A program made the position numbers and the translations under genes. The notes beneath the pieces are model-generated. The model saw only the letters and a list, made by a program, of their open reading frames with translations, was not told where the DNA came from and did not search any database. Positions 50,400 through 61,510 of a stretch of DNA of 64,000 nt are shown here, in pieces (the first letter of the stretch is position 1; every line of letters starts with the position of its first letter). Source of the DNA: Sycobia sp. Sy_11 (taxonomy: Eukaryota > Arthropoda > Insecta > Hymenoptera > Epichrysomallidae); NCBI GenBank assembly GCA_018907035.1, contig JACCIC010000049.1:2886001-2950000 (forward strand). The letters run 5' to 3'.

Positions 50400-52040
50400 C
50401 GTTTTTCCTTCCTTCCTGTTGTTTTTTGTTTCACATGTCAATCGCCCCTTCCGATCCCCGCCGTCTCGATTCAGTTATCGCGCTCTAAGCTCGCGCTGTC
50501 GTTCAAACGCGAAGAAAACGCGTCGGGTCGAATTTTCGTTTAATTAATTATACGCGACGTCGCTTCGACGCAAGCAGGCGGGATCACGGATTTTACGCCC
50601 GGTCAGCAGTTTAGCGGTATTTTCCGTCTATTGGTTGCGCGGGTCGTATCGTATAAAGATTTTTACACCCGGGGCCAACGATTAATCCTCTTCCCCCACC
50701 CCCCGCTCGAAGGTGTACAAAGGTCTGTTTTAATAGTGCACGTTTTTAAGTACGAAAGCATAATTTCGGAATAGATAAAAATTGCGTGATATTCCTTAGT
50801 TTAGTCCGATATAAAGACTAAGGTCCTTTTACAAATGAATGAAAAAAGATGTTGTAGCAGCAGTAAAATAAATAATTTACTAAAAATAACGTCAATTAAT
50901 AATGAAAATTTCAACAGCCTACAATTAATCAAGCGCAACATTGACTCAATGCTGGAACAGATTTTTGTGAAAATTAACTGAGAAGATCGTAGGGAAAAAT
51001 TATTTCAATTGGATATTAAAGTGGAGAATGCAGTAGGTTAGAAATAGCGTATAAAAGCGAAAAGCAAGATTAAAATCACAGGGGTGACATGGGAAGCAAG
51101 ATCAGTATTAATACTATAAGTAAAATTCAGAATTTTTTTTTTAATAAATCCTTGGATGCGATGGAATACGAAACGAGATCGAAGTCCGTATTCTTGCGAG
51201 TCGATAAACCGTGGCCATTCGATGGATTTTCTGTGGAGAAACGATTTGACGGATAGATGGCCCAAGACCAATTGGCCGCAGGACGCACGATCGAATCGAC
51301 AATGGGGCGAGCGAACGTCCGACCGAAATGTCTGCGTGATCATATAAAAGTCCGTTCTAAAGAGGATGTTACCTATTGCTCAAACGATCGTCCGGTGTAG
51401 CGTCAGCGGATCTAGTGCCCTCGGCCAATGTCTTTGGGTCAAGTGCCCTGATACGCTGAGTGAGTTCATTCTTTTAGATGAGTATAGACTTGCTAAAATC
51501 GCATATGGATAATATCTACTATGGAGGAAAATAATTTCGAAACACGGTCTGATAAAATCTGGTTATTCAGAAATTTATATACGTGAACATTAGAATCATA
51601 ATGGCAGTGACTGGATGATATCGAAATTAGTTTTAATGGCCTAATAATGGCAGTACTATAATCACGATTCCCGTATGGCATTTGCGTGCCGTAAGTATAA
51701 AAAATAAATATCAGCGCGCCTACCAATTACTCCGATGAGTTGAGCCATTCGATAATAATTGTATTTACACATCACTGTGAATCTTCAAGTCATAATAAGT
51801 AATACATAGAAATTTTAATTACTTTACTATAGGGTATATGGATTCTTTACAATTTCCGAAACTCTCTATATAAATTCAGTAAAATAAGAGACCTAATGGT
51901 AAATGTACTACGTTTATACTAAATGCAATACGTCCGCCATGAATGATTTTCAAATCTTATTAAGCTGTTTTTGGGAATGAAAGATCAGTCCAAACGAGTA
52001 ATTTATAACGGTACTATTTCAATTATGACTATTATTTATA
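50400..52040. other. GC-rich then AT-rich stretch, no gene
   Basis: CpG-rich at 50440-50700. Frames 51038-51343 (-) and 51156-51347 (+) overlap without a recognised domain. The rest is AT-rich. Confidence 0.5.
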
Positions 52041-52067
52041 TAATTATTTATGTACATATCCCCGAAA

Positions 52068-52100
52068 GTAATACTTGTTTTCTTTTCGTTTCAGGTAAGT
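52068..52100 (+). other. Candidate recursive splice (ratchet-point) site 2
   Basis: A textbook acceptor is fused to a textbook donor at 52094|52095: TTTTCGTTTCAG|GTAAGT. The 18 bases before the CAG contain 16 pyrimidines, and a branch-like GTAATAC lies at 52068-52074, about 20 nt upstream of the AG. This matches the (Y)nNCAG|GTAAGT composite defined for Drosophila ratchet points. It lies on the same strand as site 1, 32.5 kb downstream. Use in vivo is inferred. The alternative is a normal acceptor of a small exon beginning with GTAAGT. Confidence 0.75.
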
Positions 52101-52192
52101 CTACGTACGATCCACTTGTATCTAGTACTTCAACCATTTTATCACTTCGTAACGATACACATCGAACTTAGACGAAGTCTTCCATTGTACAG
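52095..52192 (+). other. Possible 98-nt RS-exon after ratchet point 2
   Basis: Downstream of the composite site, GTACAG|GTATAA at 52192|52193 is a moderate donor. With the acceptor at 52094 it would define a 98-nt exon, the kind known to assist definition of some recursive sites and normally skipped. The donor lacks the usual +4/+5 consensus, so it may not be used. Confidence 0.3.
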
Positions 52193-52234
52193 GTATAATG
52201 TTCTCGAGATTAATTTATATTACGTTCAGCTATT

Positions 52235-52235
<1 letters not shown>

Positions 52236-52281
<46 letters not shown>
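52236..52281. repeat. (TA)n microsatellite
   Basis: About 22 perfect units. Confidence 0.95.
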
Positions 52282-52284
<3 letters not shown>

Positions 52285-52516
52285 TTAATTTCGCTAACGA
52301 AACCGTTTCGATGCACCCACGCTGTATACCTCTGCCACCTTTGCAATTTTGTTCTATATACTTGCGCCCACCCTCCTTTCGTTTCTCCCTCGAAGAGACG
52401 CGAGCGGCATCAAGCATCCCGGGGCCGATATTGTTTTTGCTTTATGAGGGGGGAAACACTTAATTAAAGAGGTGCCGTCTCCCCAGTATTGGATCTTCGA
52501 AATTACGAGCCGAAGC

Positions 52517-52522
52517 TATATC

Positions 52523-52590
<68 letters not shown>
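52517..52590. repeat. (TA)n microsatellite
   Basis: About 35 units with a tctatatata-ca start. It is the longest TA tract in the window. Confidence 0.95.
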
Positions 52591-52593
<3 letters not shown>

Positions 52594-53989
52594 AGAGCGG
52601 AAAAGTTCGACAAAGTCGGCTTCGTAATATAAGATCTTATGGGCTTAATTATATACGCTTCGGAATGAAACTTTATTGAATCCTTTCGATTTACAATGTA
52701 TACGATAAGCCTTGCAAGTGTGAGCTTGTTACACGAGCTGTGAAATTAATTTTCACCCTCGTCGCTCAAGGCATACGATTACGTAAAACAAACGAATGCG
52801 CCGATGTCCGATCTATCTCGTACTAATGTAATTTCAAAGGTGTGTATGCGCGCGCGTGTAACGAATATATCTTAATGCACGAGAACCATAAGAGCTTATA
52901 TAAATAATGATTGTGACAGAATCGCGGGCATGGCCAGCGCGTCCATCGCCTCGATGCGCGCTTCGTGCTTCACAGCCGCGCATAAGACCCGTACTTCTCC
53001 GCATTCATCTTCTCGTTTGTACAACTCCAACAGCGTTTCTTCCTCTTTTCTTCTTATTGTTCTTCTTCTTCCTCCCTTCGTGAATTCGAGCGCAATACAG
53101 AATCGAATCGCTGTCGATGGTCCGCGGCTTTACGTAGAGCTTTATCAGATAAGTTTTATTTGCCACGACTGGAGACATCCAGGCCAGCGCCAAGGGTTGA
53201 GATATTACACGCGCGCGCGCGCGCCTGCCTGTGTATGTGTGTGTATAATCGTGAAAGCTCCACCAATCGGAAGTTTTACGGCCGAGCACCGACCATATTT
53301 CGGATTATGATACTCGAGGGCTTTGTGCCACGTATGCCTGGCCGCCGCGGCGCGGCGCCAGAGAGGCTTTTACGATAAACCTGCCTCTGCCGTAGCGCTG
53401 GCGGCCGCGTTACCCGTCCTCGAGTCCAGCCATTTTACGCGGTGCCAATGCGTTATCGCGCGCGCTGTACTTTACTCGGGATAATCGGAAATAGGTGACT
53501 AGACAACGATAATAGCACTGCTTCGGGGCCTTCCACGCCCCCTCTCCTGCCACCCGCGAGTATAAACGCGAGTTCGGAAGCTTTTTTACCATCCACTCGA
53601 GCACCTTAGCTGTTTAATCAGAACGATTAATCACAACCAATTAATTACACTGTATAATTTTTAAATTAACGTATATATTTCAATTTTATGTTAAAAAAAA
53701 AATCTTGTGAATCTTCAACAAAGGCGGTGATGTCAGTTCTGAGGGCTGAGAGATTCTACTTTAATGAATTTCAAGCATCAAATACGTCGTTTTATTTGAT
53801 TTTAGCGTTTCATTCGATCCTTAAAAAGCAAGGGTTCTAATCAAGTAGCGCGCAATCAATAGTATGTAATAAGTTACGTAAGTTGAAAGGGCCAAGTTTG
53901 TAATTATTGCCAATGATAGACATTACTTTTCAAATTGTTTTATCAACAACATTATTTCAACTGTTGTCAAACTCTCGTAAATTGACATC

Positions 53990-54600
53990 GAAACTTACAC
54001 TCAAGTACTAAATTCTTTGGTTTAATTATGGTGATGGGGATGCTAGTGAAAGTGGGCATTCTACGGCATGAATGTAGCCCAGCAACCGTCCACAAGGACA
54101 TTAATTCTGTGCTGCGTTATTCTATTGCCCATTCGGTTCCACGAGCTTTCTTTAACCTATCTTTCGTTATTTCTTTGCAAAAGCAAGATATCCAAGACCA
54201 CTTATCCGGGCTATCTAGCATCAGTTGGATCATATCATCTGGCCTAAAAGGGCGTAAGTCTCGCCTGAGGTGTTACATTTCAAAAGGAAACGACACTGAA
54301 AGAATACAAGAAACGTACCGTGACGGGTAACGCAACATTGGACCATACCCTGGATAAGAGCTGTGTAAGACGGTAGTTCATATTCTCGTGCGATCTTTGG
54401 CATCATGGCTTTATCCGACTCACCAGCTGTTAGTCGACCCTGTGAATATCTTTCCCAACACTTCTATCGTCTGTCATCGTGATGGTTTCAGTACGTGTAG
54501 ATGCGTCCGTCGAACCGAAAATGCTCTTCTCCTAGTGGATCACTTTCTATTCTCCTTGTCGGTCAATGGGGATAACACATAGAAAAACAAATACCAGTTA
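53990..54600 (-). pseudogene. R1/TRAS-like LINE, C-terminal end of ORF2, decayed
   Basis: Read on the - strand, three blocks of the post-RT region of R1-clade ORF2 follow in order. WERYSQGRLTAG (54422-54457) matches W..RW....GRWT. NYRLTQLLS (54349-54378) matches the conserved Y.LTQ.LSGHG block. IQLMLDSPDKW, ending in a Lys/Arg-rich tail (KDRLKKARGTEW), matches the LV..ML.S...W terminus. The last block is open from 54239 to a TAA at 54119-54117, the usual end of ORF2. Frameshifts separate the blocks, and the Cys/His knuckle between them is degraded (one C and T-S-G-E-T remain). The copy is 5'-truncated near 54600, beside a (TAA)n tract. No poly(A) or target duplication was identified, so the 3' limit is approximate. 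Confidence 0.7.
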
Positions 54601-54643
54601 CTAACAGAATGAGAGATTTTATATCAATTGATAATCATTAAGC

Positions 54644-54689
54644 AATAATAATAATAACAACAACAATAACAAGTACAATAACAACAACA

Positions 54690-54739
<50 letters not shown>
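54644..54739. repeat. (TAA)n/(CAA)n compound trinucleotide repeat
   Basis: About 95 bp: mixed AAT and AAC units, then about 18 perfect AAT units. It abuts the upstream edge of the truncated LINE. Confidence 0.95.
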
Positions 54740-54892
54740 ATAAATATACTTGTAACCAGAACGAGAGCTTTTTTCTTAGCTGAGAACCTTCCAGATTTTC
54801 TCGTACCTTGCCCCTCTATCACCGCAGTGTTTAAATACAGCCCTCTAAGTATATAGTAGTCCACATGGATATACAATCGCGGAAATTTACAC

Positions 54893-54894
<2 letters not shown>

Positions 54895-54944
<50 letters not shown>

Positions 54945-54947
54945 GGC
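54895..54947. repeat. (GA)n microsatellite
   Basis: About 22 units ending gaggagagagg. Confidence 0.95.
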
Positions 54948-55274
54948 TTCATGAAAAAGATCGCGCGGCCATCGCTGTGGCACTTCTGCGAACGCGCGAC
55001 GCGTAAGATCGGCAGTCGTCGCCGGAGGCTAATGGGACCCTGTAGCCCGTCCCCTCCCCGCCCCATTCGCCCATAATATTATCTAGTTTTATCCGCGCGC
55101 GCGCGCGAGGGCCGGCAAATGTTTTTATGCTAATAGGTCGATGCGGACGCGCCTCCGTCGTACGCGAACGCTTGAAGAGACCCCCCCCCCCCGAGGGGGC
55201 AGGGAAAGGGCTGAATTACGTCCCCTGCGGTTTACAGAGTGGCAGCAGATGCAGCGGGAGTCCCGCGCGATCCT

Positions 55275-55276
<2 letters not shown>

Positions 55277-55335
<59 letters not shown>
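55277..55335. repeat. (TA)n microsatellite
   Basis: About 29 perfect units. Confidence 0.95.
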
Positions 55336-55339
<4 letters not shown>

Positions 55340-55433
55340 GGAATCGCATGCGCGCGCATATATATACGATTATTATCGCGCGGTGTACATATACGCATTA
55401 CGTATGGCAGGGTATCGCTTACGCCCTTACTGC

Positions 55434-55438
<5 letters not shown>

Positions 55439-55468
<30 letters not shown>
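55439..55468. repeat. (CT)n microsatellite
   Basis: About 14 units. Confidence 0.95.
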
Positions 55469-55469
<1 letters not shown>

Positions 55470-56110
55470 CCTGTACAGTGACGTCGCATGCAAGTCGTAC
55501 GGGCAGCTTTATATGGACTTTATATGCATACGCTTTGCGGGAACTTTGATTACAGAGTGCCATTTTATTGTCAAAAGCTTCGAGGGATAATGATCTTGGG
55601 CGGTTTTACGGCTTAGATGTGTTGTATTAGGAATGTTATACGGAGCGGTCATACGTAAGTTTTTCCTGCTTCAGCCGCTTAATCGGCCATTTTATACGTT
55701 CAAAATGGTACAGAAAAAGTACACGTATACGAAATATATATCATTCTGCTCGACGCGATAGAATTATAATCATTCGATCGAAGAAGAAGAAGAAGAGAAA
55801 AAAAATTCCCTGCAATTCACCAGCGTAACTTTATGCATCTAAACACACCGATCCCCGAATGTACTTTCTTCGCCCAGAGCGTATTGTGACGCGCTCGCTT
55901 TGTAATGCAAAAGGTAATGGATCCGCGGCGCTGCATATGCATGCGTCTGTACACGAGCTACTTGTACAATCGAGAGTCTGACGTAATCCCCACCCCATCT
56001 CTCTCCCCCTCCCTCTCTCTTTCTCTGGCAAAACTCGCGCAAGTTAAACGTGGCTATCGAACTACCCCGCTCCCCCCCCCCGCGCGCATGTCAGCGATAT
56101 GATTCAGTAG

Positions 56111-57772
56111 CCCGGCGTATTCGCATGGCGATGACGCTTCGTCCCGATTCCTAGACCACTTACGCAGAACGCGGACGCGTTGGGTGGAATTTTTTTTTTC
56201 CTTTCTAAGTGCGATACCGATAAGTTATAGGCGCACAGTCAGCGAGATGAGTAGGAAATATTGTGACTATCCTTAATAGAAATACGTATAATGGGCGAAT
56301 ATTTCTCGGACTAATCATTGAGGCAGAAGCTTTCAGTTGACGCACGAGATGTATTAAAAATAGAGAAAATTGTAAGTAACGAATTTTAGTGTTTAATTGA
56401 CGTGTCGCGATGATGAATATGTATTATTGCATTGTAATGCGGCAATTCTATGTAAAAGACTAACGGCTTTCTATTACCACATCGACGTAATTCATTAAAT
56501 AGCAATTCCAAAAATTTTATATTCTGCTTATACATATTATTTTGAGAATAAATTTGTGTATTTATTTGATTTTTCGCGATTAAACAAGATCAGGATAATG
56601 AGTCTCGTAACTATATATTTCTTTCATATAATCCAGACCCTATGCAAAAAAGGAAATTCTCAGGGATGAAATTTACATATCCTTTTCATACGTACTTTCA
56701 CAGCTCTGTAGGGCAGATTGTATGAATTATTCCTGTCACAATTGTTATCTATACATTCGCCAATCGGTTGACGTTCATTTTTAATAATGTCAAAACAGCA
56801 CATTTTAATACGTCTCGCGGCAGTTGGCGAAGTAAAAATCAGCCTGCGCGCCATCGATTATATTTTTCGCCGCGAAAGCCGAAAAATCACGTTGCAGTTA
56901 TGATTTCAGAGGTCGGAGTGGTGAAAAATATATTTTATATTTTCAATTAGCAGACAGGGTGGATATATGCCAGTCAGCGGATTAGAACGCTTTTTTCTCG
57001 GAACAGCGTAACACATGATTTCCAGTTGCTATAACTATTTCAAGAATTTCTGTCATTTAAATATGCCCTTCTGTGTATATGAATTACATAAAGAAAAAAA
57101 TGGGGTGTTACCTTATATTTCACATTGGAACATACTTTCAGATAAAAAAGTGATTACATCGTACAATCATCGCATCGTAATCATGGCATACCCTTGAACC
57201 GATATTTTCTTTTCCTCAGCCCATAGAAAAATCCAAGTTTGATAGCGGATTATCGAAATCATCGATAAATCCGGGTTCCTCCGCAGGTCTCATCAGTGCC
57301 TTTAATACCCTCGCCCTCGAATTATACATCAGTCCCCCTCTCATCAATCCTCTATATCTTCGACAAATTCACAAATCGACGCGTGTACGTGTTATATCCG
57401 CATGAGGATTGATCGGGAAAGCCTATATATATATACACCCACGGCTCTTATCCGACGCTATTCCGTCGGGAGACTCCGTTATACTCTCGGCGATCGTGAA
57501 TAATTAAACGCGTGGCCGTGGACCATACAGCCCGGCGCAGGACTACTCGTGTTTACGCGTGTCTGAGCGCGTAGACGCGCGGGGAGCTGGCTGGGACTTG
57601 CGCGTCTCGCGATCGGACGACCCGCGTATCGTATTATGTCGTACGTGTATAATAACGTACTTGTATCTTATATCGTGAGCGAACGCGGGAGTCCCTTATG
57701 ATACGCCGTACATGCGCGCAAACTATGTTCGACTTTTTTTTTGGCTCGCGGGAGGAATGGACCATCGTGTTT

Positions 57773-57827
<55 letters not shown>

Positions 57828-58936
57828 GGGATCGATCAGCTTACTGTATACTCAATTTGGAATATGCTGTCGAAGATGAACTTTAGTTCTGTTCCAATAT
57901 ATTGCCAATGATATTATGCCGTCGATTGAGTTATGATAATTTCTCTTTATGATTGTGATTCCACATAAGGATATATACAGCTGAATTTCTCAGCGAATAA
58001 TTTAAATCCGTCGATAAATCTCAATTCTCATTGGAAATAAAAATGAATAAAATTTAAAGTCGACAACAATACTTTTGAATTATGCAACACAGTTTGAAAT
58101 CAAACAGGACTGAACCATTGAAAAAAAAATATAATAGCTGCAATCATACAAAATAGCGCTACTGAATTGTGTAACCTCTCAGTATATTTGCAAGAAATCT
58201 TAAATTTAGATATTTTTATTGGGTATTATAATTATAAAAGTCTGAAAACTGTATTTTTAGTACCGTGGAACAGCATCGTAATAATAATAATTTATGGTGG
58301 AATGATGAAATGTTTTTTCTTCTTGAATTCTCATAATGCAGAGTTGCGTACTTTTAATAGTCATTATCCTATGTTTATTGTGATCGTAATATCTTAATGT
58401 AAAATTTAAACCTATAATCGCCCGATATCTCTTTATCAGTATGTATGATTGTTCTCAAAATTTCATCACACTCGTCAAGTGTACCAACGAAGCTGAGCGC
58501 AAATTAGAAGATATTTTTGAGAAAACAAAAATCCCACCTGGTATCGTAAATGATTCTAGTGATAGGACTCGATTGAAATGAACAAATTCAAAGCTCATTA
58601 TATAACTATATATATATATATATCTGAAATATGAATAATCATTGATTTAAAAAGAGGAAATTTTCATTAATATCGCCAGGTTGTTAATTTGAAATACTTT
58701 TCCAAAACATAAGTATTTGTTATCGAGTTCGTTTGAGAACTGAAATACTTTTGTCGTGAAAAAGTACTTCAAATTTGTGAACCCAGAACATTCGTGAAAG
58801 TTTTTTTTCTCTATCGAATCGTCTCCAAAAAAAAGACATAGATAGTACTATAATCAACATTGTACTAAGATTGTTACCAAAGTTTACCGAAATAAAAGTG
58901 ACACTAATAATCTTCAATTAATTGTAGAAACTTATT
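56111..58936. other. AT-rich stretch with a CpG-rich block at 57.4-57.75 kb
   Basis: One (TA)n array. The CpG-rich block 57430-57740 carries no recognised gene. Frames 57015-57197 and 58167-58397 show no motif. Confidence 0.5.
57776..57823. repeat. (TA)n microsatellite
   Basis: About 23 perfect units. Confidence 0.95.
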
Positions 58937-59172
58937 CACTGAAAAAAATTGTCTGTTATCAAGTAACTATTTGATTGTTTTGTACCAAGTGAATTATTTT
59001 CTTCAATTAAGAAAATATTCACTAGACTTAAGACGATGTGATTTCATTTAAGTGGTCTTGCAACAAGTTAATACTTTCTTCATTTACGAAGATACTTTCT
59101 CAATTGAAGAAAATCATTTACTTCGTACAAAACAAGTAAATAGTTACTTGATAACAGATATTTTTTTCAGCG
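58937..59172. mobile_element. MITE-like 236-bp long inverted-repeat element
   Basis: The two ends are imperfect reverse complements over roughly 85 nt each (58937-59023 and 59087-59172), close to 90 percent identical by eye. They begin CACTGAAAAAAATTGTCTG on the left and CGCTGAAAAAAATATCTG on the reversed right end. The shared inner text includes TTATCAAGTAACTATTT and ATTTTCTTCAATT. The loop is short and there is no coding capacity. This fits a foldback-type non-autonomous DNA transposon. No target duplication is clear, so the superfamily is open. Confidence 0.75.
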
Positions 59173-60050
59173 TATAATTTGGCAATAATCGTCACTCAAA
59201 ATACTGATCGGGTAAACAAATAAATAAGTTCATAAAGCCAACGAAATTTCTATTAATATACATTATTTACTACTTTACGAAAATCCCAGAGGCTTCGTCT
59301 TTCGCAAATAAATGTGAGTGAATCAGTACCGCGGAAAAATATCGTTGCCTGGATTCTCGTTCTTTTCCCCTTTTTGTTTATTTTTTCGGTGTCCTCTGCT
59401 TTCCTAAAACAACAAAGCTCACGGAGAAGAGCTCGCGTATCGTTGATTTTCCAAGAGGATTCCCTTGCGCCGCTATACGTCTTCGCTGAAGTAGTGAATT
59501 TACCCTCTAAATTGAATGTAAGACTATCTCTCCCTGACATAACAATGCCGAAACTGCATTAAGGTATAATGCGATATAAAGTCTAGCAAGGCACGAAGGA
59601 AATGTACATAAAAATACGAAGCTTGTAAAATGAAAGATTTATTAATATCGGGTATGATTTGTATAGTAATAAAACGTCGTGAATTAATACTCGTAACGAT
59701 GCGTTTGTAAAATTGGGCGTCGAAACGTTTTGAACTAAATAATTTTAATAAAGCGTTCCGATTCGTCGTAAAAGAAAAATTGCTGTGAAAAAGAAAAACA
59801 CGAAGAGATCTTTCGCGAAATCTTGGAGTATTATATTATGTACGTTTAAATGCACCGACAGAATGATCCTACAGGCCGCCGCGTGGGACTGAAAAAACTA
59901 AAGAAGCTAGGTGGGGGAGGAGGGGGCGAGAGCCACGATAGTATAAAATCCCTGCCTCCCGCGTGCAATTTAATTTGCAGGAGAGCGAGAGAGATAGAGA
60001 TCGTGGCCGCGCATCCAAAGCTCAGAAAAGCCGCGCCTTTCCGATTGACT
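59173..60050. other. Non-coding stretch
   Basis: Frames 59314-59562 (+) and 59253-59540 (-) overlap on opposite strands and have no recognised family. GC rises after 59860. Confidence 0.5.
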
Positions 60051-60051
60051 T

Positions 60052-60121
<70 letters not shown>
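60052..60121. repeat. (CT)n microsatellite
   Basis: About 34 CT units with one gctc interruption. Confidence 0.95.
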
Positions 60122-60205
60122 TTCTTCGCACGCCTATCACGCAGCCCAGCGCAGTATACACTCCTTAAAGTCCCTTCGTCTGCACATAGTCCTTCTCATT
60201 TCGAC

Positions 60206-60207
<2 letters not shown>

Positions 60208-60247
<40 letters not shown>
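60208..60247. repeat. (TA)n microsatellite
   Basis: About 20 perfect units, directly followed by a (GA)n tract. Confidence 0.95.

Positions 60248-60248
<1 letters not shown>

Positions 60249-60276
<28 letters not shown>
60249..60276. repeat. (GA)n microsatellite
   Basis: About 13 units followed by a G run. It is complementary to the CT tract at 60052-60121. Confidence 0.95.
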
Positions 60277-60283
<7 letters not shown>

Positions 60284-60591
60284 ACAAAGAGAGAAAGGGT
60301 CCGCGTAACAAAGAAGGGGCAAAAGAGGGTATAAACGAACTTTTAAATGCAATTACGACCGTGACGGGCGCGGAGAAGGGCAAGGCGCGGGGGGACGGTG
60401 CGGATAAACTCGCGGAGGCCTCTCTCCGCGCGCTTGATGGCCGCGGCGAGCCTAACAAAGCTTAAACTATAATGAAAATCCGTGCGGGCAACGTCCCTTT
60501 TACTGATGGGCGCGCGCGTTAGTTTGCGCGCGCCATTCGAGGCGCGGCGGCATCAAGAGGGAAAAGGCGGAACAAGAGTGCCTATTTATGT

Positions 60592-60619
60592 ACATATATA
60601 TATATATATATATATATAG
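60592..60619. repeat. (TA)n microsatellite
   Basis: About 13 units. Confidence 0.9.
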
Positions 60620-60856
60620 CTGCAGGCGACGGTGCGCATTTTCCGACTCTCGGCGGCGCCGAGCGACTCTGCTCAAAAAGAAGAGGTGAACTGTACTGAT
60701 GGTAGAGGAGGAGAGGAAGGGAGGGGGACAGATCGACGGGCTATAATTAAATAAAATCTAGCCGACCGGGAGGGCGTACCGGAAGGAGGAGGGAGGGTGG
60801 ATTATAATTGTACGAATCCGTCCGCTCGGCTGGAATTTTGCACCTTTAACGAAAGA

Positions 60857-60857
<1 letters not shown>

Positions 60858-60889
<32 letters not shown>
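60858..60889. repeat. (TA)n microsatellite
   Basis: About 15 units. Confidence 0.9.
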
Positions 60890-60891
<2 letters not shown>

Positions 60892-60926
60892 CTGATGGGA
60901 CTGTTTCTTGTTCCCTTCATCCGACG

Positions 60927-60949
60927 CTCTCTCTCTCTCTCTCTCTCTT
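60927..60949. repeat. (CT)n microsatellite
   Basis: About 11 units. Confidence 0.9.
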
Positions 60950-61045
60950 CTTCTCTATATGCCTGTCTGTTTTCTGCGCTTTCGTCTTTATGCGACACGG
61001 AAATCGTAGGGCTTGTTCATATAATTGCAACCCCCGTGATGGGCC

Positions 61046-61047
<2 letters not shown>

Positions 61048-61089
<42 letters not shown>
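61048..61089. repeat. (TA)n microsatellite
   Basis: About 21 perfect units. Confidence 0.95.
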
Positions 61090-61092
<3 letters not shown>

Positions 61093-61457
61093 TACCTATG
61101 TTTTCCCGCTCTTTGTTACTGATGGCGACACGTTCGCTACACCCCCGCGCGCTGTTGATTGCGCGCGTAGAGTCGCATCATTATGTAGCGGGGGTAGACG
61201 GGAAAGTCTGAGCAAGGTGGCGAAGGGGCGAAGAAACCAGCTGGAGAGAAATGTATAATCATTTCGAGTATAATTGGTTGCGTAATTTTGCGTATATATT
61301 GTTGGAACATATGGAAGAGTAAAATATATTTCCAATCTGTAATTATACGGTGGTAAATTTATTGGCAACACTTTACGATATACGAAGAAAATCGTAAGTA
61401 AATCGTAAGTTAAACTTATTGTTTTGCGATATCTAATTTTTAATATGTATGTGTGTG

Positions 61458-61461
<4 letters not shown>

Positions 61462-61508
<47 letters not shown>
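61462..61508. repeat. (TA)n microsatellite
   Basis: About 23 perfect units after a short TG-rich lead-in. Confidence 0.95.

Positions 61509-61510
<2 letters not shown>

Larger units (their letters stand above)
52101..53900. other. Mixed stretch with two (TA)n arrays and a CpG-rich block
   Basis: CpG-rich at 52920-53600 with a short (GC)n run near 53208-53225. The 126-codon frame at 52930-53310 is Ser-rich, overlaps an antisense frame and has no domain. No gene. Confidence 0.5.
54740..56110. other. CpG-rich SSR-bearing stretch, no gene
   Basis: Contains GA, TA and CT arrays, a (GC)n run near 55095, a 10-C run near 55182 and a 9-C run near 56078. All frames here overlap these repeats or each other. 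Confidence 0.55.
60281..61510. other. CpG-rich block with TA and CT arrays
   Basis: GC-rich DNA at 60350-60850 and 61100-61210 without recognisable genes. The frames are readings of CT or TA tracts or Arg/Ala-rich chance frames. Confidence 0.5.
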
